64,000 nucleotides of DNA, from assembly GCA_963725315.1 (NCBI GenBank), contig CAVRYA010000005.1, forward strand, positions 62,001-126,000, in the 5' to 3' direction. The DNA comes from JBBRHQ01 sp963725315 (lineage in GTDB: Bacteria; Actinomycetota; Thermoleophilia; Solirubrobacterales; 70-9). Shown here in pieces: positions 17,749 to 26,690 of this stretch (position 1 is the stretch's first letter; each line of letters starts with the position of its first letter). Below the pieces are notes generated by a model. It ran no database searches. It had not been told where the DNA came from and saw only the letters and a list, made by a program, of their open reading frames with translations. The translations under genes were made by a program, and so were the position numbers.

Positions 17749-18801
17749 ATGAGCTCTCCCGAGCTCCGCATCGACCAGCTGACGGGGATGCGCACGATCC
17801 TGGCCCCTGCCCGGGCCGAGCGGCCGGAGGCCTTCTCGGCGCCGCGCCCGGCGACCAAGGGGGCGCAGGGATGCCCGCTCTGCGAGGGCTCGGAGTCGGA
17901 GACCCCGCCCGAGGTGTTCGCCCTGCGCGACGCCGGGGGCCCGGACACCCCGGGGTGGCTGACCCGGGTCGTCCCCAACCTCTACCCGGCGCTCGGCGCC
18001 GGCGACGCTGCCACTGCGGCGCCCGCAGGCGCCGGGCCCGATTCGGCCTTCGGCAGCTCCGCCGATCCCCTGCGGGCGACCTCGCGGGCGGCCGAGCCGA
18101 ACCTGTTCGCCTCGCGTCCGGCCACCGGGGCGCACGAGGTGATCGTCAACGCGCCCCAGCACCTGACCTCGATGGCGGAGCTCTCCGAGGAGCAGATCGG
18201 GACGGCGGTGGCGACCTGGCGCGAGCGGATGCGGGCGCACGAGGACGCTGCCTACGTGCAGCTGATCGTCAACGAGGGGGGCGGCGCGGGCGCCTCGCTC
18301 GAGCACACCCACGCACAGCTCTACGCCCTGCCCTTCGTCCCTCCCAAGGTGGCCCGCGAGCGCGAGCGGGTGGGCTCCTACCGCGAGCGCACCGCGGGCG
18401 GCGGGCTCCTCAGCGACATCCTCGCCGAGGAGGTTCGGCGCGGCGAGCGCCTGGTCGCGATCGACGAGGAGGCGGCGCTGATCTGCCCCTGGGCGTCGCG
18501 CTCCCCCTTCGAGCTGCGGCTGTTGCCGCGGCGCGCGGCGCCGAGCTTCGAGCGCGACGAGGTTGGGGCCTCGATGCTGGGTAAGGCGTTGCGGACCCTG
18601 ACCCGTCGCTTCGACGGCCCGCCTGGGCTCAACCTCTGGGTGCGGACGGCGCCCCGCCCCACCGAGCACTTCCACTGGCACATCGACATCGCCCCGCGAC
18701 TCACGGTCAGGGCCGGCTTCGAGATGGGGACCGGGGTCGACATCAACGTCTACCCTCCCGAGCGGGCGGCTGCCGACCTGCGCGAGATCCTCGAGGGATA
18801 G
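17749..18801 (+). CDS. galT: Galactose-1-phosphate uridylyltransferase-like HIT-superfamily protein
   Basis: About 350 residues. An N-terminal zinc knuckle CPLCEGSE, VVPNLYPAL, GAHEVIVNAPQH, a nucleotidyl-transfer motif SLEHTHAQLYALPF (HxHxQ; in GalT the second His is the nucleophile) and a C-terminal HFHWHIDI metal/phosphate site match the GalT class I architecture. The motif reads HTHAQ rather than the HPHGQ of classical GalT, so the nucleotide sugar may differ (ADP/UDP-sugar phosphorylase-like relatives exist). I chose ATG 17749 because the conserved PELRIDQLTGMRTILAP follows immediately. It could feed nucleotide sugars to the glycan genes, but no direct linkage is shown. Confidence 0.75.
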   Translation: MSSPELRIDQLTGMRTILAPARAERPEAFSAPRPATKGAQGCPLCEGSESETPPEVFALRDAGGPDTPGWLTRVVPNLYPALGAGDAATAAPAGAGPDSAFGSSADPLRATSRAAEPNLFASRPATGAHEVIVNAPQHLTSMAELSEEQIGTAVATWRERMRAHEDAAYVQLIVNEGGGAGASLEHTHAQLYALPFVPPKVARERERVGSYRERTAGGGLLSDILAEEVRRGERLVAIDEEAALICPWASRSPFELRLLPRRAAPSFERDEVGASMLGKALRTLTRRFDGPPGLNLWVRTAPRPTEHFHWHIDIAPRLTVRAGFEMGTGVDINVYPPERAAADLREILEG

Positions 18802-18813
18802 GGTGCCGCGTTG

Positions 18814-19482
18814 ATGCCCCCCGAGCCCCGTCCGATCCCCTGCTTCATCGCCGACAGCTCCCAGGAGGGGATCCCGCACGGGCGCTTCGCGGAGCGCCTC
18901 GCCGAGCATTTCGGCGCGGCCTGCGAGGCGATCCCGGACCTGCCCGAGGGGATCGGCGTCCCGGACGAGGTCGATTGGTTCCCCGAGCGCAGCTGGGGAG
19001 GGCGCACCTGGGTCCCGGCGACGGCTCGGGGCGAGGGCCCCGACGGGCCGATCGAGTTCTTCGGCCACGTCTCCTACGCGCAACCCGCGGAGGGCGACCC
19101 GACCGACTTCCGGGCGAGCGCCGACTTCACCGACGTGCTCGCCGAGGACAACCCGGAATGGCGCATCGATCTCAACGACGACGTGATCGGGCGCTGGCGG
19201 GGCGAGTCGGAGATGGCGGGCGAAGTCACCCTGGTCTGGGGCCGCCCGCTGGTCCGCGGCGCGGTCGCGGCGACGGCTGAGCTGGACGGGCGAAACGTTG
19301 ACCAGGAGCCGATCTCCAACGGCCACTTCACCCTCCTCGCCCTCGACGCCCTCGAGGGTTTCGGCGATGACGTCTTCCTCGAGGTCAAGCTCTGGAGCCA
19401 GCGAGCGCGTGAGCTCGCCTCGGAGAGCCTCTACGAGGAGGCCGGCGACGAGGAGGAGGCCGGCACCGGCGGCGATGGATGA
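18814..19482 (+). CDS. Conserved hypothetical acidic protein
   Basis: About 222 residues, strongly acidic, no signal or membrane segment. Recognisable segments include CFIADSSQEGIPHGRFAERLAEHFG, a DEVDWFPERSWGGRTWVPAT stretch, and a beta-rich GEVTLVWGRPLVRGAVAAT. I do not recognise the family. It sits between the galT-like gene and a sensor kinase, overlapping the kinase start by eight bases, so it is probably cotranscribed. ATG 18814 is preferred; a TTG directly precedes it. Confidence 0.65.
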   Translation: MPPEPRPIPCFIADSSQEGIPHGRFAERLAEHFGAACEAIPDLPEGIGVPDEVDWFPERSWGGRTWVPATARGEGPDGPIEFFGHVSYAQPAEGDPTDFRASADFTDVLAEDNPEWRIDLNDDVIGRWRGESEMAGEVTLVWGRPLVRGAVAATAELDGRNVDQEPISNGHFTLLALDALEGFGDDVFLEVKLWSQRARELASESLYEEAGDEEEAGTGGDG

Positions 19483-21127
19483 CCCGTCCCGACTGAGGCG
19501 GCTGATCGACGTGGGGTGCAGCGTCCTCGCCCCCCTCGACCTCGACGCGGTGCTGCGCTCGGTGGTCGAGGCCGCCCGCGAGACGACCGGCGCCCGCTAC
19601 GCGGCGCTCGGCGTGCTCAACGACTCCAAGCAGGAGCTGTCGCAGTTCCTCTCCTCCGGCATCGAGCCCGAGGTCGAAGCGCAGATCGGCGACCCTCCCC
19701 GTGGTCGCGGCGTGCTCGGAGAGCTGATCGGCAACCCGGTTTCGCTGCGGCTCGCCGACGTCAGCTCGCACCCGCGCTCCTTCGGCTTCCCGCCACACCA
19801 TCCTTCGATGCGCACCTTCCTCGGGGTGCCGATCCTGGTCCGCGGCGAGGCCTTCGGCAACCTCTACATGACCGAGAAGACCGACGGCGGCAGCTTCGGG
19901 GACCTTGACCAGGAGACCGCGGAGATCCTCGCCACCTGGGCCGGGATCGCGATCGAGCACGCTCGCCTCTACCGCAACCTGAGCGACCGCGAGGGCGCCC
20001 TGCAGCGGGCGCTGCGGCAGGTCGAGGCCTCTGCCGACATCGCCGAGGCGCTCGACTCCGAGACCGACCTCGAGCGCATCCTCGGGTTGATCGTCGACCG
20101 GGCGCGGGTGCTGGTCGAGGCACGGACGGTCGCCGTCTTCCTACAGCGCGGAACGGAGCTGACCCTGGCCGCCGCCACCGGCGAGGAGACGGAGCGGGTG
20201 CGCGGCTGGGCAGTCCCCGTGGAGGGCTCGGAGCTGGGCGAGACGGTCCGGACGCTGGTCCCGCGGAGCCTCAGCGGGCCCCCGCAGCCGCGCGAGCACG
20301 GGCTGCGCGAGCGGCTCGGGGCCGAGGTCGCCCTGCTGGTGCCGCTGCAGGCGCACGCCGGCCGGCTCGGCGTCCTGGTCGCCTGCGACCGGCCCGACGG
20401 GGAGGAGTTCGGCGAGGAGGACGGGCGGCTGCTGAGGGCCTTCGCATCGAGTGCGGCGATCGCCGTGGCGATGGCCCAGTCCGTCGAGCAGCAGCGCCTG
20501 CGCGAACGGATCGACGCAGCCGAGCGGGAGCGTCATCACTGGGCCCATGAGCTCCACGACGAGACCCTGCAGCAGCTGGCGGCGATCCGGATCAAGCTGG
20601 CGACCGCGCTGCGCGGCGGGACCGACGCGGAGGCGCTGGCCCAGGCCTCGCGCGTGGCGGCGGACGGGCTGGAGCGCGAGATCGCGGCGCTCTCGAGGCT
20701 GATCGGCGAACTGCGGCCGATCCCCCTCGAGACCCTCGGCCTCGACCGGGCGCTGGAGTCGCTGGCCCAGGAGAGCGCCGAGCGCGGCTCCTTCGAGGCC
20801 GAGACCGCGATCGTCCTCGAGGTCCCACTCACAACGGAGCAGGAGCGCGCAATCTACCGGCTCGTGCAGGAATCACTCAACAACGTCGTCAAGCACTCCG
20901 GAGCGGACCGGGCCTGGATCGGAGCGAGCCCCGCGGACGGGTCGCTGGCGATCTCCGTCAGGGACGACGGCTGCGGGTTCGACGTCGAGGCGACACCCGC
21001 GGGGGTCGGCCTGAACGGCATGCGGGAGCGGATCGAGCTGCTCGGGGGAGACCTGGAGATCGACTCCTCGACGGGCGAGGGCACCCTGGTCAGCGCGAGG
21101 ATCCCGGTCGAGTCGGCGGGGCGATGA
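19475..21127 (+). CDS. GAF-domain sensor histidine kinase (NarL/DesK type)
   Basis: About 550 residues. Two tandem GAF domains (~15-170 and ~195-345: RSVVEAARETTGARYAALGV, then VDRARVLVEARTVAVFLQRG), a HisKA_3 dimerisation helix with phospho-acceptor His in HELHDETLQQLAAIRIKL, and an HATPase domain with VQESLNNVVKHSGAD (N box) and DDGCGFDVEA, GVGLNGMRER (G boxes). No membrane segments, so a cytosolic sensor; GAF domains may bind heme, cGMP or small ligands. It resembles the oxygen/nitric-oxide sensing DevS-like group in layout, but no heme His is assignable. It overlaps its regulator by four bases (ATGA). Confidence 0.9.
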   Translation: MDDPSRLRRLIDVGCSVLAPLDLDAVLRSVVEAARETTGARYAALGVLNDSKQELSQFLSSGIEPEVEAQIGDPPRGRGVLGELIGNPVSLRLADVSSHPRSFGFPPHHPSMRTFLGVPILVRGEAFGNLYMTEKTDGGSFGDLDQETAEILATWAGIAIEHARLYRNLSDREGALQRALRQVEASADIAEALDSETDLERILGLIVDRARVLVEARTVAVFLQRGTELTLAAATGEETERVRGWAVPVEGSELGETVRTLVPRSLSGPPQPREHGLRERLGAEVALLVPLQAHAGRLGVLVACDRPDGEEFGEEDGRLLRAFASSAAIAVAMAQSVEQQRLRERIDAAERERHHWAHELHDETLQQLAAIRIKLATALRGGTDAEALAQASRVAADGLEREIAALSRLIGELRPIPLETLGLDRALESLAQESAERGSFEAETAIVLEVPLTTEQERAIYRLVQESLNNVVKHSGADRAWIGASPADGSLAISVRDDGCGFDVEATPAGVGLNGMRERIELLGGDLEIDSSTGEGTLVSARIPVESAGR

Positions 21128-21765
21128 GCGCTGAGAGCCGCAGCGAGATCGTCATCGCCGACGATCACCCCGTCGTCCGCAGCGCCCTGCGGGCCCTGCT
21201 CGAGGCGGAGCGCGGGTTCGAGGTGCGGGCGGAGGCCGGCGAGATCGAGGAGGCGATCGAGCTGGTCGACGAGCTTCGACCCGCGATTCTCGTCCTCGAC
21301 CTCTCGATGGCCTCGGGCAGCGGGCTCGAGGCGATCCCGCGCGTCCTCGCGCGCTCGCCGCAGACTCGGATAGTCGTGGTGACGATGCACGACGATCCGA
21401 CCACCGCGCGGGCGGCGCTCGACGCAGGGGCGAGCGCCTACGTGCTGAAGGCCTCCGCGGCCTCCGAGCTGGTCAAGGCGGTGCGCAAGGCGGCGCAGGG
21501 CGGCCGCCACATCGGCGCCGAGATGCGGGCGAAGCTCGAGCGCCACAACCCCGAGGAGCTCCCGGAGAACGAGCTGACCGAGCGCGAGCGGGAGGTGCTC
21601 GGGCTGATCGCCCTCGGGCACACCAACAACGAGGTCGCCGAGAAGCTGGGGTTGAGCGTGCGCACGGTCGAGTCCCACCGCGTCCACGTGCAGCAGAAGC
21701 TGGGGATCCAGACCCGTGCGGAGCTGGTCCGCTACGCGCTCGACCACGGCATGATGAAGGCCTGA
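21124..21765 (+). CDS. NarL/LuxR-family response regulator
   Basis: 213 residues: receiver domain with acidic pocket (IADDH), phospho-Asp in LVLDLSMASGSG, switch Thr in VVVTMHDD, and conserved Lys in AYVLKASAASE; then an HTH_LuxR domain LTEREREVLGLIALGHTNNE with recognition helix SVRTVESHRVHV. Coupled by ATGA to the kinase upstream, hence its cognate partner. It controls unknown promoters by binding DNA as a dimer after phosphorylation. Confidence 0.93.
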   Translation: MSAESRSEIVIADDHPVVRSALRALLEAERGFEVRAEAGEIEEAIELVDELRPAILVLDLSMASGSGLEAIPRVLARSPQTRIVVVTMHDDPTTARAALDAGASAYVLKASAASELVKAVRKAAQGGRHIGAEMRAKLERHNPEELPENELTEREREVLGLIALGHTNNEVAEKLGLSVRTVESHRVHVQQKLGIQTRAELVRYALDHGMMKA

Positions 21766-21783
21766 GCCCGGCGGCCGAGCTGC

Positions 21784-22443
21784 TCAGAGCGGGTCTGCAG
21801 GCTCCGGCTCGATCAGCCTGTTCTCGAGGGCGAAGCGGACCAGCTCCGGGCGTCCCTCGAGGCCGAGGCGCCGCTGCAGGCGACTGCGGTTGACCTCCAC
21901 CGCGCGCACGCTGAGGTGGAGGCGGTCGGCGATCTCCCGGTTGGTGTGCCCGAGCGCCAGCAGCGCGAGCAGCGTCCGCTCCCTCTCGCTGAGGCCCTCG
22001 GCGGAGTCCGCCTGGCCCTTGGCCAGGGCGGCGCCCAGCTCGGGATGGATGTAGCCGCCGCCGGAGGCGACCGTGCGGATCGCCTCCACGAGCTGGCGCT
22101 CGGCGGCCTGCTTGAGCACGTAGCCGCCGGCTCCCGCCCTCAACATCTCCCGGGCCGTGATCGGATCGTTGTCCATCGTCAGCACCACGACCGCCGTCCC
22201 CGGGCTGCTCTCGATGTACTCGGGGATGTCGGCCGCCGGCGCTGCCCCCGGCATCCTCAGATCGAGCACCAGCACCTCCGGTCGCCGCAGCCTCACCGAT
22301 CGGGCCGTGCTGCGCCGGTCATCGGTCTCGGCGATCACCTCCAGGTCGGGCTCCGCGTCGAGCAGCACCCGCAGGCCGCCGCGAACCACGGCGTGGTCGT
22401 CGGCGAGGACGACCGTGATCGAGCCGTCATGGCCTTCCACCAT
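21784..22443 (-). CDS. Second NarL/LuxR-family response regulator, orphan
   Basis: 219 residues with the same architecture as its neighbour but on the opposite strand: LADDHAVVRGGLRVLLDAE, phospho-Asp in VLDLRMPGAAPAA, GYVLKQAAERQ, and HTH LSERERTLLALLALGHTNRE followed by VRAVEVNRSRLQRRLG. It converges with the first regulator (18-base gap) and no kinase lies beside it, so it may share the kinase at 19475 or be orphan. It diverges from the carbamate kinase gene, with a 134-base shared promoter region. Confidence 0.9.
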   Translation of the reverse strand: MVEGHDGSITVVLADDHAVVRGGLRVLLDAEPDLEVIAETDDRRSTARSVRLRRPEVLVLDLRMPGAAPAADIPEYIESSPGTAVVVLTMDNDPITAREMLRAGAGGYVLKQAAERQLVEAIRTVASGGGYIHPELGAALAKGQADSAEGLSERERTLLALLALGHTNREIADRLHLSVRAVEVNRSRLQRRLGLEGRPELVRFALENRLIEPEPADPL

Positions 22444-22577
22444 CAGCTCAACTCTTTCATCTGTTCGCTCTGCAATGGCCTCGCCCCGGGGATAACGCTA
22501 GGCGCGCGGGGCGCCGCCGGCATCCGTTGGCCGCCACATCGCGCGTGTGGGACTTCGCGACCTGCGAATCTGGCGGC

Positions 22578-23492
22578 ATGAGGGCCCTGGTCGCGCTCGG
22601 CGGGAACGCGCTGCTTCGCCGCAGCGAGCCGGCGGACGCCTCGACCCAGCGCCGCAACGTCGAGGAAGCGGCGGGGGCCCTGGCCGGGATCGCCCGCGAG
22701 CACGAGATCGTGCTCACCCACGGCAACGGGCCCCAGGTTGGTCTGCTGGCGCTGCAGAGCGAGAGCTACGAGGCCGTCCCGCCCTACCCGCTCGACGTGC
22801 TCGGGGCCGAGAGCGAGGGGATGATCGGCTACATGCTGGAGACCGCCCTGCGCAACGCGCTCCCCGGCAGGGAGGTGGTCACCGTCCTCACCCAGGTCGT
22901 CGTCGACGCCGAGGACCCGGCCTTCCGGGACCCGAGCAAGCCGGTCGGGCCGGTCTATGGGGCCGAGCAAGCCGAGCGTCTCGCCGCGGAGCGCGGGTGG
23001 GTCCTGGGGCCGGACCGCGACGGGATGCGGCGCCTGGTGCCGTCGCCGGAGCCCCGGGCGCTGGTCGAGCTGAGCAGCCTCGAGCTGCTGGTCTCATCCG
23101 GGGCGCTGCTGATCTGCGCGGGCGGCGGGGGCATCCCGGTCGCGGCCAACGAGACCGGGATGCTTCACGGGGTCGAGGCGGTCGTCGACAAGGATCTGAC
23201 CGCCGCTCTCCTCGCCACCCGCCTCGGCGTGGAGACGCTGGTGCTGCTGACCGACGTCGACGCCGTCCGCACCGGCTACGGCACCGGGGCCGAGCAGCCG
23301 ATCGGCCTCACCACCCCCGAGTGGCTGCGCCGCGAGCGATTCGAGCCCGGGTCGATCGGGCCCAAGGTCGAGGCGGCCTGCCGCTTCGTCGAGGCCGGCG
23401 GCGCCCGCGCCGCGATCGGCGAGCTGACCCGATCCGGCGCCGTGCTCGAAGGCGACTCCGGGACCCAGGTGCTGGCGAGACTGGCCGGTTAA
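22578..23492 (+). CDS. arcC: Carbamate kinase
   Basis: 304 residues of the amino-acid-kinase fold: ALVALGGNALLRR, THGNGPQVGLLALQSESYE, IGYMLETALRNALPG, ICAGGGGIPV, GVEAVVDKDLTAALLATRLG, and FEPGSIGPKVEAACRFVEAGG. It makes ATP from carbamoyl phosphate and ADP (arginine deiminase or purine/allantoin catabolism). No arcA or arcB is nearby, so the pathway is open. ATG 22578 sits directly at the conserved beginning. Confidence 0.93.
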   Translation: MRALVALGGNALLRRSEPADASTQRRNVEEAAGALAGIAREHEIVLTHGNGPQVGLLALQSESYEAVPPYPLDVLGAESEGMIGYMLETALRNALPGREVVTVLTQVVVDAEDPAFRDPSKPVGPVYGAEQAERLAAERGWVLGPDRDGMRRLVPSPEPRALVELSSLELLVSSGALLICAGGGGIPVAANETGMLHGVEAVVDKDLTAALLATRLGVETLVLLTDVDAVRTGYGTGAEQPIGLTTPEWLRRERFEPGSIGPKVEAACRFVEAGGARAAIGELTRSGAVLEGDSGTQVLARLAG

Positions 23493-23527
23493 AGCGAGTC
23501 AGCCGGGAGGGTTATTGTTGCGCGCCA

Positions 23528-23948
23528 ATGAGCGGCTGGCTCGCAATCGGCCTGATCGTCATCGGCCTCCTCGTCGTCGCCCTGGCGGTGCTGGGCTTTG
23601 ACATCTCGCGCGGCGACGTCGGCGGGCGCCACACGATGGCCCGGGCCCGCCGGCTGCTGGTGATAGCAACCGACGAGGAGACGGGGCGCGCGGCGGATCG
23701 TTGGGTCGGCGAGCAGCGGGCCGAGCGACCCGAGATGCAGTGCTTCGTGCTGGTCGAGCCCGACGGCCAGGAGCTGTTCATGGCGGTGCAGTCCGCGATC
23801 GAGCGCGAGAGCCCCGATGCCCTGGTCGTGGTCGAGCGCGAGGCCGATGAGCGTGACCATCACAACGTGACGATCGAGCGGATCAGGGAGCAGTTCACGC
23901 TGCCGATCGGGGGCGCCGCGGCGGATCAGCTCCGCCCAGGCGAGCTGA
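23528..23948 (+). CDS. Membrane-anchored hypothetical protein
   Basis: One N-terminal membrane helix (LAIGLIVIGLLVVALAVLGF) followed by a cytosolic alpha/beta domain: RARRLLVIATDEETGRAADR, PEMQCFVLVEPDGQELFMAV, ERESPDALVVVEREADERD, ERIREQFTLPIG. The fold pattern (strand-helix repeats, conserved DGQELF) recalls universal-stress or NYN-like folds, but I cannot name a family. The 3' end is unclear: in frame it runs on to 24280 through the antisense of the opposite gene. A one-base change in the G-run near 23910 would end it at TGA 23946-23948, which I use. Confidence 0.55.
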
Positions 23949-24163
23949 AGGACCGCGATGACGACGAAGAAGGTCCCGAAGCCCCAGTACTCCTCGAAGT
24001 GCGAGGGGATCACCGCTGCGTGGATCAGCGCCGCCGCGCAGGAGAGGATCGCCGCGGAGAGCAGCATCCGCTCGGCGCCCGGCCGAGCGGCGGCGGGGGC
24101 CTCCCCGCCGGGGGCTACGCCAACCCCCTGCGGGTGAGGATCGCGGCTCACCGGCTCGCTCAT
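23895..24163 (-). CDS. Small membrane protein, 3' end uncertain
   Basis: From ATG 24163: a short polar N-terminus rich in Pro/Ala, then two membrane helices (LSAAILSCAAALIHAAVI; FGTFFVVIAVLQLAWAEL) with the pattern HAAVIPSHFEEYWGFG between them. The domain stops abruptly at LIRRGAP; beyond this the frame is the mirror image of the convergent gene. A one-base change in the same homopolymer would stop it at 23895. Relatives I would expect are longer (four or more helices), so the gene may have lost its 3' part. It overlaps TlpA's stop by four bases (ATGA), so it ends the SCO1-TlpA operon. Confidence 0.5.
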
Positions 24164-24654
24164 TCGGCGGCGCGCAGGGCGCTGCGCACGCTCGCCGCGG
24201 TCTGCGGGCCCCGCAGCAGCCGCGCCACCCGGCCCTGCGGGTCGAGGATCGCGGTGGTCGGCAGGCCGCTGAGGCCGTAGCTGTCGCCGACCGCGCCGTT
24301 GCCGTCACGCAGGATCGGGTAGGTGAGGTGGAGCTCGCGGATCAGTGCCCTGGCGCTGCCGGCATCGTCGCTGTAATCGACCCCGACCAGCGAGGCGCTG
24401 CCGTTCAGGGAGCGGGAGAGCCGCTCGAGCTGGGGCAGCTCTCGCCGGCAGGGCTCGCACCAGCTGGCCCAGAAGTTGATCGCCGCCGGGTGGCCGCGCA
24501 GCCCGGCGAGCGTCGCCCTGGGGCCGACCAGCACCTCGCCGGGCAGGGCGGGCGCCGGCTTTGCGGCGGGGTTGGAGGTGTCAGCGGTCACCTCGACCGC
24601 GATCAGCGCCGCGATCGCCACCAGCGCCAGTGCGGGAAGCAGGGCGCGGCGCAT
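24160..24654 (-). CDS. TlpA/ResA-like thioredoxin-fold protein
   Basis: 164 residues: an N-terminal signal anchor (LLPALALVAIAALIAVEV), then a TlpA domain with INFWASWCEPCRRELPQLER (CxxC), VGVDYSDDAGSARALI, and the cis-Pro loop YGLSGLPTTAILDPQGRV. An exported disulfide reductase, probably for heme-binding or copper-site cysteines. It lies directly after the SCO1-like gene (one-base gap), which fits a role in CuA/cytochrome oxidase assembly. Confidence 0.88.
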   Translation of the reverse strand: MRRALLPALALVAIAALIAVEVTADTSNPAAKPAPALPGEVLVGPRATLAGLRGHPAAINFWASWCEPCRRELPQLERLSRSLNGSASLVGVDYSDDAGSARALIRELHLTYPILRDGNGAVGDSYGLSGLPTTAILDPQGRVARLLRGPQTAASVRSALRAAE

Positions 24655-24655
24655 C

Positions 24656-25273
24656 TCAATGCGAGGTCAGCAGCGGCACGTCGTGGACTATCTGCGAGGG
24701 CCGGAAGCGCGGGGTGTAGACGGTGACGATCTTCCCCGCTGCGTCGATCCCGTAGATCGGCGCCGAGTGCTCGACGAACTCGGGGTCGGTCGGGTCGGCC
24801 TTGGCGATCACTCCCCAGTGCCGCCAGGTGCGGCTGAGGGCGGCGCGGTCCCCGACCAGGAACTGCATCCTCCCGGTCATCTGATGGTCCTGCAGGAAGC
24901 TGGCGACGGCGGCCGGGGTGTCGCGGCGGGGGTCGGTGGAGACGGCGATGATCCGCAGCTTCTTCGCCTTCGGCCCCAGCTCCGCCAGCGCCGTGTGCAG
25001 GTGGCTGACGATCAGCGGGCAGACGTCGGGACAGTGGGTGTAGACGAAGGTGACCAGGACGGCCTTGCCCCGGAGCTCGCGCAGGTCCACCTCGCGCCCG
25101 AGGGAATCGCGCAGGCGCAGGGGCGGGGCCGGCTTTGCGGGCTCGACCGCCGCCCCGGCGAAGCGGGCGTGCGAGGCCGAGGAGGTCGTCTCCTCATTCC
25201 CCCCGCAGCCGCCCGCCGCCAGGCAGAGCAGGACCCCTGCCGCCAGGGCCCAGCTCCGGCGGCGCCGCCCCAC
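24656..25273 (-). CDS. SCO1/SenC copper chaperone lipoprotein
   Basis: About 205 residues from GTG 25273. Lipobox-like AAGGC after a hydrophobic segment, then the SCO fold: LRELRGKAVLVTFVYTHC, copper-binding CPDVCP motif, STDPRRDTPAAV, and the distal ligand His in EFVEHSAPIYGID. SCO proteins deliver copper to or reduce the CuA site of cytochrome c oxidase. The operon with TlpA and small membrane proteins supports oxidase assembly. The frame is open further upstream, but the extra codons overlap the preceding gene. Confidence 0.88.
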   Translation of the reverse strand: MGRRRRSWALAAGVLLCLAAGGCGGNEETTSSASHARFAGAAVEPAKPAPPLRLRDSLGREVDLRELRGKAVLVTFVYTHCPDVCPLIVSHLHTALAELGPKAKKLRIIAVSTDPRRDTPAAVASFLQDHQMTGRMQFLVGDRAALSRTWRHWGVIAKADPTDPEFVEHSAPIYGIDAAGKIVTVYTPRFRPSQIVHDVPLLTSH

Positions 25274-25277
25274 GATC

Positions 25278-25551
25278 TCACGACCTCCTCGCTCGCGCAG
25301 GCGCGAACCTCGTTCTGGCCAGCACCCTGCCGCGCGGCAACCGCGAGCGCCATCATCGCGACCAGCACCAGCGCTCCCCAAAAGGTGTTGAAGGAGTCGG
25401 CGTAGATCGCCAGGCCGCAGGGCGGCACCAGCACCGCCCCCAGGAGCCAGCCGACGGGACCGCCGGCGCCGGCGAGGAGCTCGCCGAGCAGACAGAGCAG
25501 GAGAGCGAAGGCGGCGAAGCCCGCGAAGACCCCGATCAGGCCCCAGTTCAT
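25278..25551 (-). CDS. Small multi-pass membrane protein
   Basis: From ATG 25551: MNWGLIGVFAGFAAFALLLC, then three hydrophobic stretches (LLGAVLVPPCGLAIYA; FWGALVLVAMMALAVAA) and a short polar tail. No family recognised. In frame it continues into the SCO1 gene without a stop; a one-base change near its end would stop it at 25278-25280, just before the SCO1 GTG, which is the natural operon arrangement. It begins two bases after the polymerase stop. Confidence 0.5.
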
Positions 25552-25553
25552 CG

Positions 25554-26648
25554 TCAGCTCACCAGGGAGCGATGTGGTCTGGCCGACTGGGTCAGCCTGT
25601 ACTCCCACGGGTTGACGCGGTTGGTGAAGGTGTCCATCGCGCTGCGCGGCTTGCCCGGCCAGATTCTCCTCGGCACCGGGGTGCCGAGGAAGGCGCCGGC
25701 GGTGAGGAAGGGATCTGTACCGAATCGTGGCAGGTATTCGGTCCTGACGAGGACGAAGCCGTCGAAGCCGGCCGCCTCGGTCCAACCGAGCGCCGGCTTC
25801 AGCGCCTTAGCGACGGTGCCGTCGGCCTCCGTCGTCGGGGCCCTTTCACGCATGAACGGGGTGGAGGTCTCGCTGCGGGTCAGCTGGCGCATGCCGATCG
25901 CAAGGGCAAAGAGCGCGACGAGGACGATCGCGACCGTGCGCATCGGGATGGGCCAGACCTTGAGGTGGACGAGGATGAGGACCGGAACGATGAACCCGAG
26001 GATCGCCGCCGAGCGGGCGCCGGTGGTCAGCAGCGCCACCAGGGCGCCCGCGCCGAGCAGGACCGCCAGCAAGCGCTCACGGCGAGCCGCGGGCCAGCCC
26101 GTGACGGTGAAGTAGACCAGCCAGGCGCCGGCGCCCGCGTAGAGCAGCGCCAGCTTGAAGCCGCTGTCAGCGAAGGCGGTCTGGCGGTTCTTGGCCAGCT
26201 CGTCGATGCCGTTGGAGCCGAGCACGGAGGCGGCGACCAGCAGCGAGACGACGACGAAAACGGCGGCGACGCGGATCGCGCCGGCGGGCGAGGGAAGCTC
26301 GACCGCCTTCAGCCTCCCGGACGTCTGCCTGCCAAGGTCCGCGGGCACGAGCCGCCCGACCACGCAGAGGACCGCGGTCGCGGCGGCGGCGATCAGCAGG
26401 GCGTCGACGACGGCGTCGACCCCGCTGCGGTCGAGGGTCAGCAGGTCGTTGGGAGGGAGCCCGTAGACCCCGAGCTGGGCGAGATAGGAGCCGCGGGCCG
26501 CGAAGCCGGCCACCATCACCAGGACGATCGCGAACGGCAGCAGCCGGATTCCCCGCCGCTGCCCGTGCAGGAGCAGGAAGCCGGCGAAGATGGTGAGGAC
26601 GAGCGCCAGGGCGGCGAGCCAGATCGCCGCCTTGCCGTCGACCGGCAA
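25554..26648 (-). CDS. Wzy-like O-antigen/polysaccharide polymerase
   Basis: About 364 residues, eight to ten membrane helices: AAIWLAALALVLTIFAGFLL, IVLVMVAGFAARGSYLAQLG, and a family-typical large loop containing FADSGFKLALLYAGAG and later GFDGFVLVRTEYLPRFGTDP, GTPVPRRIWPGKPRSAMDTF. Such proteins polymerise lipid-linked oligosaccharide repeats on the outer face of the cytoplasmic membrane. The only canonical start is TTG 26648 just before the first helix. An in-frame ATC at 26678 gives ASVSVPQSTLPVDG if non-standard or miscalled. The partner flippase lies at 27974. Confidence 0.7.
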   Translation of the reverse strand: MPVDGKAAIWLAALALVLTIFAGFLLLHGQRRGIRLLPFAIVLVMVAGFAARGSYLAQLGVYGLPPNDLLTLDRSGVDAVVDALLIAAAATAVLCVVGRLVPADLGRQTSGRLKAVELPSPAGAIRVAAVFVVVSLLVAASVLGSNGIDELAKNRQTAFADSGFKLALLYAGAGAWLVYFTVTGWPAARRERLLAVLLGAGALVALLTTGARSAAILGFIVPVLILVHLKVWPIPMRTVAIVLVALFALAIGMRQLTRSETSTPFMRERAPTTEADGTVAKALKPALGWTEAAGFDGFVLVRTEYLPRFGTDPFLTAGAFLGTPVPRRIWPGKPRSAMDTFTNRVNPWEYRLTQSARPHRSLVS

Positions 26649-26690
26649 GGTGCTCTGGGGGACGGAAACGGAGGCGATGCTCGCCGGCGG

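Noticed and set aside
17566..19326. 586-residue open frame on the minus strand
   Set aside because: Mirrors the galT-like gene and its neighbour, whose motifs on the plus strand are convincing.
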